The notes below the pieces were generated by a model. The model searched no databases and was not told the DNA's origin. It saw only the letters and a program-made list of their open reading frames with translations. Below are positions 43,315 to 52,269 of a DNA stretch of 64,000 nt, piece after piece; within the stretch, counting starts at the first letter, position 1, and each line of letters begins with the position of its first letter. Made by a program: the position numbers and the translations under genes. The stretch spans positions 124,001-188,000 of the forward strand of contig WGNJ01000013.1 of assembly GCA_016124635.1 (NCBI GenBank). The letters run 5' to 3'. The stretch comes from Alphaproteobacteria bacterium (GTDB lineage Bacteria; Pseudomonadota; Alphaproteobacteria; Micropepsales; Micropepsaceae).

Positions 43315-43737
43315 ATGGAACGGACGGCGCTCTGCTGCTGCGGCCAATTGCGCATCAAAGTTAGTGGCGAGCCGATGCGCGTCGTCACATGCCATTGCTT
43401 GCAGTGCCAGCGCCGCACGGGCAGCGTCTTTAGCGACAACGCCTATTTCGATCGCAAATCGATCGTCGCCATCGAAGGCAAGTCGCACGAATTCGCGCGG
43501 CGGACCGATCGCGGCAGCCTGTTGCATTTCAGGTTCTGCCCCGAATGCGGTTCGACCCTGCATTGGGATGTCCCCTCAGAACCTGAGACGATCGGTATCG
43601 CGGTCGGCGCCTTCGCCGATCCCGGGTTTCCCGCGCCCACGCGCTCCGTATTTGGCGTGACGCGTCACGAATGGGTGATCAATCCGAAGGGCGCCGAAGC
43701 CTTCCTCGCCAATCCCGCCGGCCCCCGCGAGGACTAG
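43315..43737 (+). CDS. GFA-family (glutathione-dependent formaldehyde-activating-like) zinc protein
   Basis: A 140-residue protein with the zinc-binding cysteine pattern of the GFA family: ALCCCGQLRI, TCHCLQCQRRTG and RFCPECGSTLHWD. The fold is known from Gfa and CENP-V, but most members have no proven formaldehyde role. It stands alone between two leftward gene groups. The ATG at 43315 is preceded by AGGTGAAAA. Confidence 0.9.
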   Translation: MERTALCCCGQLRIKVSGEPMRVVTCHCLQCQRRTGSVFSDNAYFDRKSIVAIEGKSHEFARRTDRGSLLHFRFCPECGSTLHWDVPSEPETIGIAVGAFADPGFPAPTRSVFGVTRHEWVINPKGAEAFLANPAGPRED

Positions 43738-43747
43738 ATCGGCGGTC

Positions 43748-44230
43748 CTATACCAAGCGCTTCACGAGCAGGATCGTCGTGAGGCCGCTGCTCCACTCTT
43801 TGTCAGGATACTGCTCGACCTCTTTATATCCGCGCTTGCGATAGAAGGCGCGACTGACCCCGTTGAATGAATGCGTCTCGAGACGCGCGGTTTCGAATCC
43901 CGAAGCGGCAATTGCGGCCTCAGCCTTATCCATGAGGCAAGAGCCGGCACCAAGGCGCGCGTGACCCGCGCGCACATGCAGCGCGTTCACAAAGTCGCCG
44001 TCCCGATCGACGAATCCTACGACTTCACCGGCCTTTTCGGCGACCCAGAACTTTTGTCCTCGCAGATCGACGTAGGCGGCGGGACGATCTTCTTCGCGAA
44101 ATGCCAGCGCATCGGACTGCGAGACCTGCGGTCGCCAGGTGCTCTCAAAGGTGTCGCAAAGAATTGCCACCAGCTTCGGTGCGTCGCTCGGACGTGCGCG
44201 GCGGACAACGAGACTTTCAGAAGTTTCCAT
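43748..44230 (-). CDS. GNAT family N-acetyltransferase
   Basis: A 160-residue acetyltransferase: VVRRARPSDAPKLVAILCDTF start, the acetyl-CoA loop AGHARLGAGSCLMDKAEAAI (about 88-107) and NGVSRAFYRKRGYKEVEQYPD end. The loop has ARLGAG in place of the common RGxG order, which is tolerated in the family. It is convergent with the GFA gene. The substrate is unknown. Confidence 0.85.
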   Translation of the reverse strand: METSESLVVRRARPSDAPKLVAILCDTFESTWRPQVSQSDALAFREEDRPAAYVDLRGQKFWVAEKAGEVVGFVDRDGDFVNALHVRAGHARLGAGSCLMDKAEAAIAASGFETARLETHSFNGVSRAFYRKRGYKEVEQYPDKEWSSGLTTILLVKRLV

Positions 44231-44287
44231 GCAGTCAGCGTAACGGCGAATTCGGCAACGGCAAGATCCGCCGGTGCAGGCCTAGAT

Positions 44288-44830
44288 TCATTCCGGCGTC
44301 GCTGCCTGCGTCCGCCGCGGTTCGAGCGCCGCGCTTTCGACGGCAATCCGGTGCCGGAGCAGAAGGGCGTTGAGGATCGACCACACGATCGCAACGCCCC
44401 ACTGCCCGAAGGCGAGCGGCAGCACGGCGATCTCGCCCGCGACCACCCAATAATTCGGGTGCCGCACGAGGCGAAACGGGCCGCCAGTCACGAGCGGCGC
44501 GTTGTCCACGGTGATCACGCGCGTCGTCCAATAGGGCCCGAGAGTCGCCAGCACCCACACACGCGCAGCCTGCAGCAGCACGAACACGCCGATCAACCAC
44601 CAGTTCGGCCATCGGTCGAGCGGCGTCAAAGCGACGATGGCGACGAGCCAAGAGAAATGCAGCAGCATCATCACCGGATAATGCCCGGCGCCGACCTCAC
44701 GTCCGCCGCGCGCCAGAAGCCGCTTGGTGTTGTAGTTGCTGAGCGCAAGCTCGCCGAGCCGCTGCAGCGCCACCAATCCTACGATCCAAATCACCGGACT
44801 GCGCATTATGTGCGCGAAGGTTTCGCTCAA
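44288..44830 (-). CDS. Isoprenylcysteine carboxylmethyltransferase-family (ICMT/YpbQ-like) protein
   Basis: A 180-residue membrane protein with about four to five hydrophobic segments and the conserved GPFRLVRHPNYWVVAGEI region, the S-adenosylmethionine-binding signature of ICMT-fold methyltransferases. It starts 6 bp after the stop codon of the type III polyketide synthase. In Bacillus, BpsB, a protein of this kind next to the polyketide synthase BpsA, O-methylates alkylpyrones. A like role is inferred here. Confidence 0.87.
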   Translation of the reverse strand: MSETFAHIMRSPVIWIVGLVALQRLGELALSNYNTKRLLARGGREVGAGHYPVMMLLHFSWLVAIVALTPLDRWPNWWLIGVFVLLQAARVWVLATLGPYWTTRVITVDNAPLVTGGPFRLVRHPNYWVVAGEIAVLPLAFGQWGVAIVWSILNALLLRHRIAVESAALEPRRTQAATPE

Positions 44831-44836
44831 GGCGGC

Positions 44837-45904
44837 TCAGACCTCGATCGTCATCAGGCCGGCAGTGAAGCCGGGGCCCATCGTCGTCAGCAAATACCGT
44901 CCCTTCGCGCCGGCATCGAGCGCCTCGCGCAAGATGAACAGCACCGTCGCCGACGACATGTTGCCGTGCTCACGCAGCACCGAGCGGGAATAGGTGAGAG
45001 CGCCCTTCTGCAGCTCGAATATATCTTCGAGCGCGTCGACAACCTTTGCTCCACCCGGATGGCAGACGAACTGATCGATATCGCCGAGACACAAGCGATG
45101 CTTGCGCAAGAAGGTGTCGACCACTTCGCGCATCTCGTTGCGCACCAACGTCGGAATGTCGCGAGAGAACACGACCTGCAGACCGTCGTTGGCCACGTCC
45201 CAGCCCATGATGTCGAGCGTGTCGGGCCAGGTGTGCTCGCCGGACGCCACGATGCGCGGCGCGTTCTCCGGTGCATCATCGCGGCAGGTGAGAACCGCAC
45301 CCGCCGCGCCGTCGCCGAACAGCGCCGTCGCAACAAGATTTGCGCGGCCGCGATCGTCGCGCCGGAACGTCAGCGTCGAGAGCTCAATATCGAGAAACAG
45401 CACGCGCGACTGCGGCGCCGCTCGCGCCATGCTCGCGGCCCGCGCCAATCCGAGCACGCCGCCGGCGCAGCCCAAACCGAACAGCGGCACGCGCTGCGTA
45501 TCGGGCCGAAAGGGCAGGCGTTGCATCACGCGCGCGTCGAGCGCCGGCGTCGCCACGCCGGAGGAGCACACCGTGACGATGCAGTCGATGTCCTGCGGTC
45601 GCAATTCCGCTTGCGCCAATATTTTTGAGGTAAGGGCGGTGAGAATCTCGGTCGCTCGTTCGAGAAACAAGCTGTTGCGCTCGGAAAAGCTGTGCGGCTC
45701 CAAGAACCAATCAAGCGGCACCACCGAGTGCCGCCGTCGAATCTCGGCGTTGCCATAGATGGGGAGCAACCACCGGTAACCACCCTCATTCGTGGAGAAA
45801 TAGCGCGCAGCGCGCTCGGCAATTTCGTCCTGGATGATGTCGTAGGGCGGCGTTGCCGTGGTCAACGCGAGCAGACGAGGGGCAGTTGCGAACGCGTGCG
45901 ACAT
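44837..45904 (-). CDS. Type III polyketide synthase (chalcone-synthase-like)
   Basis: A 355-residue homodimeric-type enzyme. The catalytic triad is visible as Cys146 (PLFGLGCAGGVLG), His282 (VCHPGGAKVV) and Asn315 (REHGNMSSATV). It condenses malonyl-CoA onto a fatty acyl starter to give alkylpyrones or alkylresorcinols; bacterial type III synthases next to an ICMT-like methyltransferase usually do this. The methyltransferase gene follows at once, and the MFS exporter is divergent. The product identity is inferred, not shown. Confidence 0.92.
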   Translation of the reverse strand: MSHAFATAPRLLALTTATPPYDIIQDEIAERAARYFSTNEGGYRWLLPIYGNAEIRRRHSVVPLDWFLEPHSFSERNSLFLERATEILTALTSKILAQAELRPQDIDCIVTVCSSGVATPALDARVMQRLPFRPDTQRVPLFGLGCAGGVLGLARAASMARAAPQSRVLFLDIELSTLTFRRDDRGRANLVATALFGDGAAGAVLTCRDDAPENAPRIVASGEHTWPDTLDIMGWDVANDGLQVVFSRDIPTLVRNEMREVVDTFLRKHRLCLGDIDQFVCHPGGAKVVDALEDIFELQKGALTYSRSVLREHGNMSSATVLFILREALDAGAKGRYLLTTMGPGFTAGLMTIEV

Positions 45905-46042
45905 AGGACACCGTCTTTGCGAGTCGAGTATCCGATCGCTTTGGCGAGACTACGCAGGGTCGAGCCGCCCGTTCCACAGTACACATGTCCGCTCGCGTCT
46001 CTGTGATTGAGAGCGGCGTTTTCTGAAGGGGCATTCATTCCG

Positions 46043-47611
46043 GTGAACCGCGTGGACGCAGCGAGGTCGGGCGACGGTGCGGTAGGCGCCGCCACTGTGC
46101 CGCTTACGACCTGGATCGGCTTTTCGATCATGGGCGTCGCGATGTTTATCGCGGTTCTGGATGTACAAATCGTCGCGACGTCGCTAACCACAATTCAAGA
46201 CGCGCTGGACCTCTTTCCCGACCAAATCAGCTGGATTCAAACCGCCTATCTGATTGCCGAGGTCATCGCGATTCCGCTGACCGGCCTTCTGATCCGCGGG
46301 CTGTCGATGCGCGGCCTCTTCGTGGTCGCCGTCACCCTTTTTACATTTTCCTCTGTAGGATGTGCGGGCAGCGACAGTTTCGAGACGCTCATCGTTTGGC
46401 GCGCGCTGCAAGGCTTCTTCGGCGGAACGCTGATCCCGATCGCGTTCACCGCGGGCCTCATCCTCTTCCCGTCGCGCTTGCAAGGTCCGGCATCGACTGT
46501 CGCCGGTGTGCTCGCCGTGCTTGCGCCGACAGTCGGTCCCATCGTCGGCGGCTGGATCACCACCACCTTTTCCTGGCACTGGTTGTTCCTAATCAACGTC
46601 GTCCCTGGATTCCTGTGCGCTGTCGCCGGCACGATGCTGGTGCCGGCGGATAAGGCCGACGCGGGCGAACTCCGCCGCCTCGATGTTCTGTCGCTGATCC
46701 TGATGGCGGTGGCGCTCGCGGCGCTCGAGATCGGCCTCAAGGACGCGCCCCAACACGGTTGGATTTCGCTGCGGGTCGGCAGCCTGCTCGCAGTCGCCGC
46801 CGTCGGCCTCGCACTCTTCGCCTATCGCACGCTCGGCGCCAAGCATCCGGTGGTTGAGCTGCGCACCTTGCGCGACGACAAGAACTTCGCCGTCGGCTGC
46901 GCGCTCAGCTTCTTGCTCGGCGTCGGCATTTTCGGCTCCGTCTATCTGATGCCGGTGTTCTTGGGGTTCGTGCGCGAGCACACGGCGCTCGAGATCGGCA
47001 AGATCGTTTTCGTCACCGGCGTCGCCCAGATCATCGCCGCGCCCATCGTCGTCGCGCTCGAACGTCGCATCGATGCTCGCATACTTTCGGCGATCGCCTT
47101 CTTGGGGCTTGCCGTGGGTCTCTATCTGAGCGCCTTCCAGACGGAGGAAACAGATTTCGGCGTCATGTTCTGGCCGCAAGTCATCCGCGGAGCCGCGATC
47201 ATGTTCGCGCTCATCGCGCCGTTGCGCATCGCGCTTACTCATCTGCCCGCGCCGCAAGTGCCGGATGCGAGCGGCCTCTTCAATCTAATGCGCAATCTGG
47301 GCGGTGCCATCGGCATCGCGCTCGCCGACACCGTGATCTACGGCCGGATCCCCGCCTACGTGAGCGATATCGCCGCGCGCCTCAAAGCCGGCGATGTGAC
47401 GATGGCGCGCGAAGTCGGCATCCCGGTCGACACGTTCCTGCAGCGCCTCCACACGCAGCTCGACGACGTCGAGCAGGCAGCGCTCAAACACTTGATCGAA
47501 AAGCTGGCTCTGACCCACGTAATCAACGAGGCGTGGCTGATGCTCGCCGGCGTATCGCTCTTGGCCCTCGTCCTTATTCCCTTCGCCGACTACAAACGCG
47601 GCGACTATTAG
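46043..47611 (+). CDS. MFS multidrug exporter, DHA2 (EmrB) family
   Basis: The start is taken at GTG 46043, with AAGGGG 11 bases upstream; the frame also opens at TTG 46007. The 522-residue protein has 14 membrane segments and the DHA2 signatures VAMFIAVLDVQIVATSL and WIQTAYLIAEVIAIPLTGLL. It uses the proton gradient to export drugs or lipophilic products. It is divergent from the polyketide synthase gene, so export of its product is possible but unproven. Confidence 0.9.
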   Translation: MNRVDAARSGDGAVGAATVPLTTWIGFSIMGVAMFIAVLDVQIVATSLTTIQDALDLFPDQISWIQTAYLIAEVIAIPLTGLLIRGLSMRGLFVVAVTLFTFSSVGCAGSDSFETLIVWRALQGFFGGTLIPIAFTAGLILFPSRLQGPASTVAGVLAVLAPTVGPIVGGWITTTFSWHWLFLINVVPGFLCAVAGTMLVPADKADAGELRRLDVLSLILMAVALAALEIGLKDAPQHGWISLRVGSLLAVAAVGLALFAYRTLGAKHPVVELRTLRDDKNFAVGCALSFLLGVGIFGSVYLMPVFLGFVREHTALEIGKIVFVTGVAQIIAAPIVVALERRIDARILSAIAFLGLAVGLYLSAFQTEETDFGVMFWPQVIRGAAIMFALIAPLRIALTHLPAPQVPDASGLFNLMRNLGGAIGIALADTVIYGRIPAYVSDIAARLKAGDVTMAREVGIPVDTFLQRLHTQLDDVEQAALKHLIEKLALTHVINEAWLMLAGVSLLALVLIPFADYKRGDY

Positions 47612-47697
47612 TAGGACCTGTCAGACTCGCGGGGCCGCGCGTGTGCTGCGCCAGAACGTATCAAGCTGTTCCTGCCTGAAGTGCTCAGAGGAACCAG

Positions 47698-48276
47698 CTA
47701 CTGTGACGGCGTCGGTGCCGGTGCGGGCACCGGTGTAGCCGAACCCGTCGGTGCAGCGGGCGGCGTACCCTCGTCATAGAGATAGTGATGCACGTGGGGG
47801 CAGACATTGCCCATGTCGCACTTCTTGCCTTTGACTGGTCCTTCCAGCTGGCTTTTCAGCGCCGCGGCGTCGAACACTTTCCCCGGTCTGAGTGTTAGCG
47901 GGGATTTCAGCAGCCGAATGTCGGCCTCGATATAGGGCTTAGGTGCCGTATCCATTGGAATGAAGATTGGCACGCTGGAGGCCACCTGTACGTCCGTCGG
48001 CCTACGCTGCACGAGTGTAATATTGGATATGATCTCAAAGCCGTTGAAGCCCTTCTCCAACGTGAACTCGGCACAGCGATACAGCCAGTACGTCTGCACG
48101 GTCTCCGGAGTCGTAAAGCCGTTGCCGTAGTAACCGATGCGCCAAACGTTCGGCTCAAGCTCCTTCTCGGTGAACCCGCCTGTGAGCCCGACCGATCCGT
48201 AGTTTGTCGCACAGCCACACAACAAGATCGCCGCCGCGAGCACGGCCCACGCTGAGAAACGCACAGTTGTCCTCAC
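47698..48276 (-). CDS. CC0125/CC1285-family lipoprotein
   Basis: A 192-residue lipoprotein with the lipobox ending at Cys22 (ILLCGC). GGFTEKELEPNVWRIGYYGNGFTTPETVQTYWLYRCAE and LEKGFNGFEI are the hallmark of the alphaproteobacterial CC0125/CC1285 family; function unknown. The last 20 residues are a Pro/Ala/Thr tail, missing in shorter relatives. It is transcribed alone, leftwards. Confidence 0.85.
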   Translation of the reverse strand: MRTTVRFSAWAVLAAAILLCGCATNYGSVGLTGGFTEKELEPNVWRIGYYGNGFTTPETVQTYWLYRCAEFTLEKGFNGFEIISNITLVQRRPTDVQVASSVPIFIPMDTAPKPYIEADIRLLKSPLTLRPGKVFDAAALKSQLEGPVKGKKCDMGNVCPHVHHYLYDEGTPPAAPTGSATPVPAPAPTPSQ

Positions 48277-48354
48277 TGTCTCCGTTCAATGCAGAAATGT
48301 ACTTATGTCTACCAGTTAAGTGAAAGCGTTGGAAAGACACAGTAGGAGGAAAAC

Positions 48355-48459
48355 ATGGTCAGCCCCACCTCAGTACGAGATAGGTTAATCGCCCGGCGCT
48401 ATCCGATTACGATCGCGGCGATGCGCTCGTTCTGCATCTCGGTCGATCCGTCGGTATAG
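48355..48459 (+). CDS. Possible 34-residue protein antisense to the acyl-CoA dehydrogenase end, low confidence
   Basis: A perfect AGGAGG (48344-48349) sits 5 bases before ATG 48355, and the frame ends with TAG at 48457-48459. The second half lies opposite the 3' end of the acyl-CoA dehydrogenase gene. The product begins MVSPTSVRDRLIARRYP and has no membrane helix or motif. Either a small gene or a leftover translation start of a lost gene. Confidence 0.25.
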   Translation: MVSPTSVRDRLIARRYPITIAAMRSFCISVDPSV

Positions 48460-49511
48460 GACGCGACGCGCGCCGATGCGAGGTGGCGAAGGAATGGATA
48501 TTCCTCACGCAAGCCCGCCGCGCCCATGAGCTGGCAAGCGTCCGAAATGCGCAAGACCGCCATCCGCGTCGCGAATTTCTTGGCGTGCGCCGAGGCGAGC
48601 GCCGCGTCTTCGTCACACGCGATCTGATTGGCCGCCTTCGCAACGAGCAGCCGCCCGGCTTCGAGGTCGGTTGCGATGTCTCCCGCCATCCATCGCCAGC
48701 CTTGCTTAGCGGCCAACGGCGAGCCGAAAGCTTGACGCTCCTTGCCGTAGGCGATGGCGGTGTCGAGGCAGGCCTCGACCATGGCGCAGCACATCGCCGC
48801 AACATAGGTGCGCGCTTGGTTGACGCCGCTCATCGCCTTGCGGAACGCTTGGCCGGGCGGGGCGAACACTTCGTCCGCGCGCACGCGATAGTTCGTAAGG
48901 GTGAAACCGCCAGCGCCGATCAAACCTCCGCCGCCAAGCGCTTCCGCCGGTGATCTCGCAAAACCCTCGCGTGTGCCGTCGACGAGGAAGCTGCCGATGC
49001 CACGCCAGCCCGCGCTCGGATCGGTTTGCGCATAGGTCACGAAGACATCGCCGAACGCCGCGTTGGTGATCCAGCCTTTGGCGCCGTTCAAGATCCAATC
49101 GTCACCGTCTTTGACCGCGCTTGTCTTGATGCCGGCGAAATCGCTGCCGGCGCCAGGCTCCGAGAGCGCGCTGCCGCCGAAGCGCTCGCCTTTCAGCATC
49201 GCGGGCACATAGCGTTCTGCGACGTGCCGTGGCATCTCCGACGCGATCCGTGCGCAGCATCCGGCCGTGTTCGTCAAACCGAAGGCGAAGTCGTAGGAAT
49301 GACGCGACAGCGTCTCGAGCAGCTTGAGCTTGTCGAGAAATCCGATCTCGCTGCCGCCCCAATCGCGCGAGGTTTGAAACCCGAGCAACCCCTCACGCGC
49401 CGCAGCCTTCAGCGCCTCGACCTGCATCCGCCCTTCGCGATGCCAGCGCGCCGCGTTCGGCGCAACCTGCGAGCGTGCGAACGCTTCGGCCTTGTCGACG
49501 ACGTCGCTCAT
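48399..49511 (-). CDS. Acyl-CoA dehydrogenase
   Basis: From ATG 49511, which overlaps the stop of the acyl-CoA synthetase gene (ATGA), the protein has 370 residues, the usual length. It shows SALSEPGAGSDFAGIKTSA, GAKGWITNAAFGDVFVTYAQ (flavin site), the C-terminal helical domain with ERQAFGSPLAAKQGWRWMAG and the closing region ASYTDGSTEMQNERIA. It oxidises an acyl-CoA to the enoyl-CoA with FAD. Chain specificity is not evident. The longer upstream frame is rejected. Confidence 0.9.
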   Translation of the reverse strand: MSDVVDKAEAFARSQVAPNAARWHREGRMQVEALKAAAREGLLGFQTSRDWGGSEIGFLDKLKLLETLSRHSYDFAFGLTNTAGCCARIASEMPRHVAERYVPAMLKGERFGGSALSEPGAGSDFAGIKTSAVKDGDDWILNGAKGWITNAAFGDVFVTYAQTDPSAGWRGIGSFLVDGTREGFARSPAEALGGGGLIGAGGFTLTNYRVRADEVFAPPGQAFRKAMSGVNQARTYVAAMCCAMVEACLDTAIAYGKERQAFGSPLAAKQGWRWMAGDIATDLEAGRLLVAKAANQIACDEDAALASAHAKKFATRMAVLRISDACQLMGAAGLREEYPFLRHLASARVASYTDGSTEMQNERIAAIVIG

Positions 49512-51118
49512 CCAATGCCCAGTGCGCGCTTGGCGTACTCGGTCGTGCCTTTGTAATCCGCCTTGCCGTTCGGCGCGCGGAAGAGCTGTTCGACGGCGAC
49601 GATCCGCTTCGGCGTCTTGTAGCCTGCAAGATGCGCACGCACATGCTTGCGCAGGTCGTCTTCGCTGAAGCGCGCGCCGCGCTTGAGCTCGACGACGCCC
49701 GTGACGGCCTGACCCCATTTGTCGTCCGGCACGCCGACCACGAGCGCGTCGTCGACATCCGGGTGCTGCTTCAAGATTTCTTCGACCTCTTCGGGGTAGA
49801 CCTTTTCGCCCGCAGTGTTGATGCACACGCTGCCGCGCCCGAGCAGCGTCAGCGTGCCGTCTGCGTGCAGTTGGCAATAGTCACCCGGGATCGACCAGCG
49901 CCGCCCTTCGATGACGGGAAAGGTCTTGGCCGTCTTTGCTTCGTCCTTCCAATAGCCGACGGGAATGTTGCCGCCGCGCGCGATGAACCCGGGCTCGGGT
50001 GCACCAGGCACGACACGCTTGTGGTTCGCGTCGAACACGGCGACGTCGTCGCCGAGTGTGAACTTCGCGGTCTGCATCTCGCCCGCCGCCGTCGTCACCG
50101 CCATGCCGAAGCCGACCGCCTCCGAGGCGCCGAACGAATCAAGCAGCGCGACTTGCGGGATGTGCTTGATGATCCCGTGCTTGACTTCCTGGCTCCACAT
50201 CACGCCGGACGAGATGATGATGACCAACGACGACAGGTCCCATCGCCCGGGATTCTCGTCGAGCGCGCGCAGCATAGGTTTAGCGAACGCATCGCCCACA
50301 ATCGCGATTTGCGTCGCCTTGTGCTTCGAGGCGACCTCCCAAAGTTCGACCGGATCGAAAGCTTCGCCCTCGAGCGTGATCACAGTGCCGCCCATCATCA
50401 ACGTCGCGAACGAGGTCAAGAGCCCCGTGCCGTGCATCTGCGGACACGCCGGAATGAAGCGCTGCCCCGGCGCCGATTCCTGCATCAGCTTCACATGATC
50501 AGGCACGTCGACCGGGATACGCGGCATCAGGTTCGGGTTGAGACCCACCTGGCGCAAATCGTGATGCGTCCACATCACACCTTTCGGCATGCCGGTCGTG
50601 CCGCCGGTATAGAGGAAGAAGAGGTCGTCGCCCGAGCGTTCGATGCCGAGCGGTTTGCCGTCGTGCGAGGCGACGAACTTCTCGTAGTCGAGCGCCCAAC
50701 CGGGCACCGGCGTCTGATCGACTTTGACCTGCAGCCACGTATGAACGCCGGGCAGGCGGCTGCGGATGTCGGCAAGGATTGGGGCGAACTCGCTGCCGTA
50801 GACGACGACGCGGGCGTCCGAATTGTCGAAGATGTAGAAGAGTTCCTCCGCTTTGTAGCGGTAGTTCACGTTGACGTGGACGAAGCGGCCTTTGAATCCG
50901 GCGCAGGTCGCCTCCATGTATTCCGGCCGGTTGCGGATCAGGATCGCGAGCTTGTCGTCGGTCTTATGCCCGCGCGACATAAGCCCCCGCGCCAGCGCGT
51001 TCGTGCGCCGGTCGAAGTCTCGCCAGGTCGTGATCTGGTCGCCATGAATCAGCGCCGGCTTGTCGCCCGGAATGAAAGGCGCGCTCGCGTCCAAGATGTC
51101 GCCGAAGTTCCACGGCAT
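49508..51118 (-). CDS. Acyl-CoA synthetase (AMP-dependent ligase)
   Basis: From ATG 51118, with GGGAGGA just upstream, a 536-residue adenylating enzyme. The AMP-binding P-loop FLYTGGTTGMPKG is at 168-180; PGDYCQLHADGTLTLLGRG and the catalytic Lys region PNGKADYKG complete the ligase. It activates a fatty or aromatic acid as acyl-CoA. Because it is translationally coupled to the acyl-CoA dehydrogenase, the pair probably begins breakdown of one substrate. Its start is divergent from the VOC gene at 51234. Confidence 0.92.
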   Translation of the reverse strand: MPWNFGDILDASAPFIPGDKPALIHGDQITTWRDFDRRTNALARGLMSRGHKTDDKLAILIRNRPEYMEATCAGFKGRFVHVNVNYRYKAEELFYIFDNSDARVVVYGSEFAPILADIRSRLPGVHTWLQVKVDQTPVPGWALDYEKFVASHDGKPLGIERSGDDLFFLYTGGTTGMPKGVMWTHHDLRQVGLNPNLMPRIPVDVPDHVKLMQESAPGQRFIPACPQMHGTGLLTSFATLMMGGTVITLEGEAFDPVELWEVASKHKATQIAIVGDAFAKPMLRALDENPGRWDLSSLVIIISSGVMWSQEVKHGIIKHIPQVALLDSFGASEAVGFGMAVTTAAGEMQTAKFTLGDDVAVFDANHKRVVPGAPEPGFIARGGNIPVGYWKDEAKTAKTFPVIEGRRWSIPGDYCQLHADGTLTLLGRGSVCINTAGEKVYPEEVEEILKQHPDVDDALVVGVPDDKWGQAVTGVVELKRGARFSEDDLRKHVRAHLAGYKTPKRIVAVEQLFRAPNGKADYKGTTEYAKRALGIG

Positions 51119-51233
51119 GCTCGTATCCTCCCAATATTTTTGGAAAGCATAGCTGCTCGACAACCGGCTGTCATTGTCCGGCTGCGCCGGGCCGTGGCAT
51201 GAACGGTCTGTAAGGCATCGTGGGAGGTTGTCC

Positions 51234-51647
51234 GTGCGCGGCTTCGTCAATCATGTCGATCTCACCGTCACCGACCCGCAGCGTTCGCGCCCGTTCTACG
51301 AGACCGTGCTCGGCTTCATGGGCTATCGCTGTGTCGCCGAACATGAGCGCGGAGTCGACTTCGATCTGACGACGCCGCAAGGCTTTGCGTCCATCGGCAT
51401 CATGCGGTCGGCGGGTGAGAACGCATCCAGGCCGCACGATCGCTATTCGCCCGGTTTGCATCACCTGGCCTGGACGGCTGAAAGCCGCGACGACGTCGAC
51501 CGCATGCACGCACTGCTCCAAAGCATCAGCGCCACGATCCTCGATCCTCCCGCCGAATATCCCAAATACGGCCCCGGCTATTACGCGGTCTTCTTCGCCG
51601 ACCCAGACGGCCTGAAGCTCGAATACGTCTACTGGCCGAAGCCATAG
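51234..51647 (+). CDS. VOC-superfamily (glyoxalase-like) protein
   Basis: A GTG start at 51234, with GGGAGG upstream, gives 137 residues. VNHVDLTVTDPQRSRPFYETVLGF (His ligand), GLHHLAWTAESRDDVDRMHALL (second His) and FFADPDGLKLEYVYWP (Glu) form a complete VOC metal site. Possible activities are glyoxalase, dioxygenase or epimerase type. It is divergent from the acyl-CoA synthetase with about 115 bp between, so joint control is likely. Confidence 0.87.
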   Translation: MRGFVNHVDLTVTDPQRSRPFYETVLGFMGYRCVAEHERGVDFDLTTPQGFASIGIMRSAGENASRPHDRYSPGLHHLAWTAESRDDVDRMHALLQSISATILDPPAEYPKYGPGYYAVFFADPDGLKLEYVYWPKP

Positions 51648-51744
51648 TTGCGTGCGCCCCGAGGGTGCCGCATAAACGCGCGGCGCTGAGGGGCGGGCAA
51701 ATCGTTGTCCATCTGGCGCCAATACAAACCGCCGACACCACCCC

Positions 51745-52269
51745 ATGAAATCACTGACGTCACTTCCGTTCGCATTGCCGCCGCTCGATCTCTCGGCGCC
51801 GCTCGATCGCCATCGCGCGCGCGTCAAGCGGGAATGGATCGACGGCAACGGCCATATGAACGTCGGCTATTACGTCGTCGCTTTCGATCAAGCGTCGGAC
51901 ACGTTGGGCGAGCAGCTCGGCTTCTCGTGGGACTACACGCGAGCCAAGCTCGGCATGATCTTCATTCTGGAAGCCCACGTTACCTACGACCGTGAGTTGC
52001 TGCCGGATGCACCGTTCCGTGTGACGACGCAAATCCTCGATCACGACGCCAAGCGCCTGCATTGCTTTCACGAGATGTATCACGCCGAGGAAGGTTTCCT
52101 CGCCGCCACGAACGAGCTCGTGATCTTGCATGTCGACTACGACTCTCGCCGCGCGGCTCCCTGGCCCGAGCCGATCGCCGAGCGCATCGCCGCGATGGCC
52201 GAAGCGCACAAACACTTGCCCTGGCCGGAGAAGGCTGGCCGCACGATCAGCCTGAAACGGAAGCGCTGA
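51745..52269 (+). CDS. Hotdog-fold thioesterase (4HBT-like)
   Basis: A 174-residue acyl-CoA thioesterase-family protein. VKREWIDGNGHMNVGYYVVAFDQAS holds the hotdog helix with the conserved HMN; the strands ILEAHVTYDRELLPDAPFRVTTQILDHDAKRLHCFHEMYH follow. Such enzymes release the free acid from acyl-CoA. It lies in the acyl-CoA gene neighbourhood downstream of the VOC gene. Its 3' end overlaps the convergent AraC gene by 23 bp. Confidence 0.87.
   Translation: MKSLTSLPFALPPLDLSAPLDRHRARVKREWIDGNGHMNVGYYVVAFDQASDTLGEQLGFSWDYTRAKLGMIFILEAHVTYDRELLPDAPFRVTTQILDHDAKRLHCFHEMYHAEEGFLAATNELVILHVDYDSRRAAPWPEPIAERIAAMAEAHKHLPWPEKAGRTISLKRKR

Noticed and set aside
43871..45628. 585-codon open frame on the plus strand
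   Set aside because: It is antisense to the acetyltransferase, methyltransferase and type III polyketide synthase genes. The product is Arg/His-rich low complexity.
49475..51202. 575-codon open frame on the plus strand
   Set aside because: Antisense shadow of the acyl-CoA synthetase gene, whose motifs are intact.
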